Made by a program: the position numbers and the translations under genes. Source: Oleiagrimonas sp963817755 (lineage in GTDB: Bacteria > Pseudomonadota > Gammaproteobacteria > Xanthomonadales > Rhodanobacteraceae). Taken from it: a stretch of DNA of 64,000 bases. How positions within the stretch are numbered: the first letter of the stretch is position 1; every line of letters starts with the position of its first letter. The notes under the pieces were generated by a model. It was given only the letters and a program-made list of their open reading frames with translations, was not told the DNA's origin and did no database searches. Where the stretch lies: assembly GCA_963817755.1 (NCBI GenBank), contig CAWFPB010000001.1:372001-436000 (forward strand), read 5' to 3'. Positions 59,620 through 64,000 of the stretch are shown here, piece by piece.

Positions 59620-62600
59620 TCAGGGCCGGACCGTGCCGGCACCGGCGGCCTTCAGCCGTGCATCGAGGTCCGCCAGGTCGCGATGCGTAAGGGTCGTCCA
59701 GGCCTTGAGCGTGGCGGACAGCGAATGCGAGAGCTTGGCGTAGGACGTGCGCACGTCGGCGCCGGGGTCGGCGTCGGCACCGTCCACGGCGCCCTCCAGC
59801 GACCCCAGGTCGCGCGTGAGCGAGTACAGGCTGTCGGTGCGACGCGGCGGCGGGCCGGTGTAGTTGCGCGGGTCGTGCACCATCGGCACGCCGGAGACGG
59901 CCAGCAGCTGCTTGCGCAGGTGCTCGGCCCGGGCGCGCACGTCGGCGTGGCCGGAAAGTGCCGCGATGCGCGCGTCCAGCGCATGCACCAGCGGCGCGGC
60001 CTCGCCCAGCGCCTGCGTGGCGCGCACCTTCGCCGCCTCGACCGCACGGGCCAGGTGGAACTCGCGCTCGTAGGCGCCCTGCGAGAGCTTCACGCGCGGG
60101 TCCGGCTTGACCGTCAGCGGCTGGCGCAGGTGGCGGCCGTCGACCGTCAGCTCCAGCGAGTAGCGACCCGGCGGGGCCCATACGCCGTTGCCGGCCGGCT
60201 TGCCTTTGGTGTGCGGGCCCTGCGCGGCGTAGCGCAGGTTCCAGACGAAGCGATGCATGCCGGGCGCGGTGGCCAGATGCGCGGGCATCCGCACCCATTC
60301 GGGCGCATAACCCAGGGTGGCCGGGTTGCGCGAGGGCAGCGGGTCGCTGCTGCTGAAGCGGCGCACCAGGCGGCCGTGTGCATCGCGGATGTCCAGCGTC
60401 ACCGCGCCATGCACCTTGGCCGGCAGCACGTAGTCGATGTCCGCGCCCAGCGGCGGATTGGCCGCCATCGGCTCGTCCTTGGGGAACGGCGTGCCGGTGA
60501 AGCCGGCCGGGCGCACGCGGTGGGCCACGGCGGGCCGGAACAGCGTCGCGCGGTCCGCGCGCGCGTCGTGCATCTGGCGCAGCGCGGTGACGTTGTCCAT
60601 GATCCAGAAACCGCGCCCGTGCGTGGCGATGACCAGGTCGTTGCCGTGCACGTCGATGTCGCGCACCGAGGTCATCGGCAGGTTCTGCTGCAGCGACTGC
60701 CAGTGTGCGCCGTCGTCGAAGGACACGTACATCCCGCGCTCGGTGCCCGCGTACAGCAGGCCGCGGTGCGTCGGGTCCTCGCGCACCACGTTGACGAAGG
60801 CGTTGGACGGGATGCCGTCGGTGATCGACGTCCAGTGCTTGCCGCCGTCTTCGGTGCGGTAGATGTAGGGACGGTCGTCGTCCAGGCGGTGGCGGTCGAT
60901 GGCCAGGTAGGCCACCTCGGCGCTGAAGTGCGAGGGCTCGATGCCGCCGACCTTCGACCACGGCGTGAGCGCCTTCGGCGTGACGTTGTGCCAGTGGCCG
61001 CCGTCATCGTCGGTGCGCCAGACCAGGCCGTCGTCGGTGCCCACCCACAGCGCGCCGGCATGCAGCGGCGAGGGCGCAATGGTGTAGATCACGCCCTTGC
61101 GCTTGCCCACGTGCACGTCGTCGGCCGCGGTCACCGGGTCCAGGTTGGACGGCACGCCGGGGTTGGCGCGCGTGAGGTCCGGGCTGATGCGCTTCCAGTG
61201 GTTGCCGCCGTCGGTGGTCTGGAACAGGCGCTGGTTGGCGAAGAACAGCGTGCGCTTGCCGCGCCTGGAGAATGCCAGCGGCAGGGTCCAGGCGCTGCGG
61301 TAGTGCGCGGCGGGGTAGGCCAGGGTCGGGTCGACGTCACGGGTCTGCTGCGTCTTGCGGTCGAGCTTGCGCACGTGCCCGCCATAGACGATGTCCGGGT
61401 CGTCCGGGTCGGGCGCGATCATGCCGCTCTCGCCGCCGGCAGTCTCCTCGTGGAATTGCTCCATGGTGATGCCGTCGTAGGTGCTGGTGCGGCTGGGCAG
61501 GGCCACCGCGCCCGAATCCTGCTGCGCGCCGTAGACCCAGTACGGGAACCGGTGGTCGGTGCTGACGTGGTAGATCTGCGCGGTGGGCTGGTTGTACCAG
61601 CTCGACCAGGTCTTGCCGCCGTTGAGCGTGATCAGCGTGCCCTGGTCCACGCCCAGGATCTGGTGATCGGGGTTGGTGGGGTCGATCCACATCTGGTGGA
61701 AGTCGTCGCCGGTCGGGTCGCCCTTGAGCGCGATGAAGTGTTTCCCGCCATCGTCCGAGCGCAGCACGATGGTGTTCATCGCGTAGATGCGGTCGGCGTT
61801 TTTCGGGATCCACCGTGATGCGCGAGAAGTACCAGCCGCGCTTCCAGATGCGCAGGTCCTTGCTCACGTGCTGCCAGTGCACGCCGCCGTCGTCGGAGCG
61901 GTACAGGCCGCCCTCGCCGTGCAGCGCGTCGACGATGGCATACACGCGGCCGGGCTGGCTGGGCGCCACCGCCACGCCGATGCGACCCGGGTGCGCCGGG
62001 AAGCCGTGGCCGGTGACCTTGCTGCCAGTGGCTGCCGCCGTCATGCGACACGTACAGGCCGCTGCCCGGGCCCTCGGAGGGCGGATACACGTTCCACGGC
62101 GGACGCCGGGTCTGCCACAGCGCGGCGTAGAGGGTGTTCGGCGTCGCCGGGCTTGAAGGCCAGGTCGATGGCGCCGGTGTTGTCGTTGGTGAACAGCACC
62201 TTTTGCCAGTGCGCGCCGCCGTCGGTGCTGCGGAACACGCCGCGTTGCGCGTTGGGCCCGTAGGGATGACCCAGGGCCGCCACGAACACGCGCTGCGGGT
62301 TCTTCGGATCCACCAGCACCTTGCCGATGGCGCGGGTGTCGGTGAGCCCGATGTGAGTCCAGTGCTTGCCGCCGTCGGTACTGCGGTACATGCCGTTACC
62401 CTGGGCGATGTCCGAGCGCATGTCGGCCTCGCCGCTGCCCACGTAGATCACCTTCGGGTCCGACGGAGAGACGGCCAGCGCGCCGATCGAGCCCACCGGC
62501 TGGCTGTCGAAGATCGGCTTCCAGGTGCGCCCGGCGTCGTCGGTGGCCCACACGCCGCCGTCCACGGCGCCGAACCAGAAATGCCGGCTGTCGCCGGGCA

Positions 62601-62748
62601 CCCCGGTCACGGTCAGCACGCGGCCGCCGCGGAAGGGGCCGATCAGGCGCCAGTGCAGGCCCTGGTAGAGCGAAGGTTGGACTGCCGCCTGGGCGCTGGC
62701 CACCAGCGCGAGCAGCAGGGCGAGGACGAGACCGAAACGGAATTTCAC
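59620..62748 (-). pseudogene. Secreted VPS10/BNR beta-propeller protein, read as broken by three single-base insertions
   Basis: The gene encodes an exported protein of about 1041 residues with repeated BNR/sortilin-like beta-propeller motifs (S-x-D-x-G-x-x-W, as in STDGGKHWTHIG, SHDGGSHWQQ, TDDDGGHWHN) and a C-terminal part with KPAGNGVWAPPGRYSLELTV. A signal peptide follows the GTG at 62748 (LVLALLLALVASAQA), with GGGAG upstream. The frame shifts three times: near 62143, near 62025 and near 61800, the last in a run of five A. Each looks like one extra base; the 3129-bp span minus three gives 1042 codons. Such proteins are annotated as glycosyl hydrolases, but the activity is not established. 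Confidence 0.87.
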
Positions 62749-62859
62749 AGGGCAACTCCCGGAAACCTGGGCGAACGATCCCTCGTTATCGCGCAACCGC
62801 GCGCGCATCCTCAAGTGAAGGACGTCATCCTTGCGCGGCGTATGGGTGGTGAGAACGCG

Positions 62860-63401
62860 TCAGAACGAGGAGTCGGGCTGTTCCAGGAACGCCTTTTCCT
62901 CGGGCGTGGAGGTGCGCCCCAGGATGGCATTGCGGTGCGGATAGCGGCCGAAACGGTCGATGATGGCCTTGTGGCGCAGCTCGTACTGGAAGTTGTTGTC
63001 CGGCGCGTGCTCGCGGAACAGCGTCTCGGCCCACGCATGGATGCGCCGCGATTCGCTGTGCATGAAGGGCATCAGCAGGAAGGCTCGCTGCATGGGCGTG
63101 TCCAGCCGATCCAGCACGCCGCCAGCCACCGCTTCCTGCGCCAGCGCCAGCGCCATCGGGTCCTGGGCGAAGGCCCGCGGCGTGCCGCGGAAGACGTTGC
63201 GCGAGAACTGGTCCAGCACGATGATCTCGGCCAGGCGCCCGCGCGGTTCCCGGCGCCAGGCATGCAGTTCCGCGGCGGCGGCCTGCTCCAGCCGCTCCCC
63301 GAAGCGCGCGCGAATCTGCGTGTCGAAGTCCGGATCGCTGGCAAACCACTGTTTCGGAGTTCGGTTTCCTCGAACCAGAAGCGCAACACTTCCTCGTGCA
63401 T
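62860..63401 (-). pseudogene. DUF924 family protein, read as broken by a frameshift
   Basis: A DUF924 (UPF0262-like, TPR-type) protein of about 180 residues. The N-terminal MHEEVLRFWFEETEL is in one frame and the rest (PKQWFASDPDFDTQIRARFG, LDQFSRNVFRG and FLLMPFMHSES) in another, with the change near 63355-63365. The total of 542 bp is one short of a whole number of codons, so one base is missing (or two added). The conserved LDQFSRN motif is intact. The function of the family is unknown. Confidence 0.85.
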
Positions 63402-63442
63402 GTCGGTATCTCCGGCAGGGAAGGGCGGTGGTGTCCCGCCCA

Positions 63443-63808
63443 TCAGATCCACACGTCGTTGGGCGCGGTGCGCTCGCCGCCGGCATCGCCGGTGTTGGTC
63501 ACCCCGCGCGGCTCGACCAGCAGGATCGAGCAACCGCCCTCGGACACCGGCCGGTGCTCCACGCCCTTGGGCACTACGTACATCTCGCCCGCCTTCAGGT
63601 CCACCGCGCCGTCACGCAGCTCGATCCGCAGTACGCCGTCGAGCACCAGGAACACCTCGTCGGTGTCCGCATGGGCGTGCCAGATGAAGTCCCCTTCCAG
63701 CTTGGCCAGCTTGAACTGGTAGTCGTTCATTTCGGCCACCACGCGCGGCGACCAGGTGTCGGTGATGCGGGCGAGCTTGTCTTGCAGGTTGAGGGGGCTG
63801 TGGGTCAT
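63443..63808 (-). CDS. Cupin-domain protein
   Basis: This 121-residue single-domain cupin has the metal-binding first motif as HAHADTDEVFLVLDGVLRI (H-x-H plus E) and the second motif as PKGVEHRPVSE with its histidine. All three histidines and the glutamate of the usual metal site appear present, so it may bind a divalent metal. It precedes the DUF924 gene on the same strand. The substrate is unknown. Confidence 0.85.
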   Translation of the reverse strand: MTHSPLNLQDKLARITDTWSPRVVAEMNDYQFKLAKLEGDFIWHAHADTDEVFLVLDGVLRIELRDGAVDLKAGEMYVVPKGVEHRPVSEGGCSILLVEPRGVTNTGDAGGERTAPNDVWI

Positions 63809-63961
63809 GAGGGCTCCGGTTCTGTCAGTAGATGCTCCATCCTCTCAAGAGTTGGAGCCTTCGGGAAACCCGGGGCGGTTCATGTCCGCTTGGATGATTG
63901 GTTAGGCTACCTGCAACGTGACGCAAAGAGACCTGCCACTTGGAGTAGCGATCCGGTCGTG

Positions 63962-64000
63962 ATGAACCCCAACCCAACCCACATCGCGATGTTTCGCTTC
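63962..64000 (+). CDS. Possible start of a gene running off the window
   Basis: An ATG at 63962 opens a frame (MNPNPTHIAMFRF) that runs to the end without a stop. Thirteen codons are too few for identification and the upstream ribosome-binding site is poor. Listed only as a possibility. Confidence 0.2.
   Translation, partial: MNPNPTHIAMFRF

Noticed and set aside
59683..61818. A 711-codon plus-strand frame opposite the BNR gene
   Set aside because: Composition typical of antisense frames; the minus strand has BNR repeats.

Overview
The window is high-GC, gene-dense chromosomal DNA of a gammaproteobacterium. Gene content and order point to the order Lysobacterales (Xanthomonadales), perhaps Rhodanobacteraceae (Dyella, Luteibacter, Rhodanobacter and relatives); this placement is inferred. 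The supporting features are a gshB-pilGHIJ-chpA order without pilK, TonB next to gshB, a short H-NS protein, holD-rimI linkage, and dispersed GGGACTC heptamer repeats. No integrase, IS element, CRISPR array, rRNA or tRNA was found.

Layout. 1-8133: four MacB/FtsX-type permeases in A-B-A-B order (the first is cut by the window edge), a secreted protein with VDG repeats, and a sigma54-type response regulator with its histidine kinase. 8230-9507: a ThrE-type exporter. 9973-15467: H-NS, proS, a DUF4124 protein, pssA, a probable holD, rimI and a DksA/TraR-type zinc-finger protein. 15467-20091: valS (two apparent frameshifts), a repeat-rich spacer, hemE and a WGR protein. 20235-22404: an OmpW-like barrel and an ECF sigma factor with its ChrR-type anti-sigma. 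22401-29182: aroKB, a sugar-nucleotide-epimerase-like protein, a glycerate-kinase-like protein, pdxH with a BtuF-like protein, DUF4426, yggT and proC.

29456-31819: the type IV pilus retraction ATPases pilT and pilU. 31893-37779: a large lipoprotein, pyrB, ruvX, yqgE, tonB and gshB, all on the minus strand. 38216-50256: the Pil-Chp chemosensory operon (pilG, pilH, pilI, pilJ, chpA, a CheB-like chpB and chpC), so the pilus motors and their signalling pathway lie in one region. 50283-56134: rsmE, a two-domain glycosyltransferase, and the cell-wall synthase PBP1b followed 4 bp later by a TPR lipoprotein that resembles its activator LpoP. 56170-59410: a MacA/MacB-type tripartite export operon. 59620-63808: a large beta-propeller (VPS10/BNR) protein and a DUF924 protein, both frameshifted as given, and a cupin.

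Three genes (valS, the BNR protein and DUF924) are broken by one-base shifts. valS is normally essential and single-copy, so sequencing or assembly error is the likeliest cause and other reading frames here should be treated with some care. The most interesting candidates are the permease/VDG-repeat/sigma54 cluster, the mrcB-lpoP pair, the unannotated-looking HolD, a sigma54 promoter candidate before pilG, the heptamer repeat family (which has entered the valS coding sequence and brackets the pilT-pilU spacer), and a CheB-like protein without any CheR partner.
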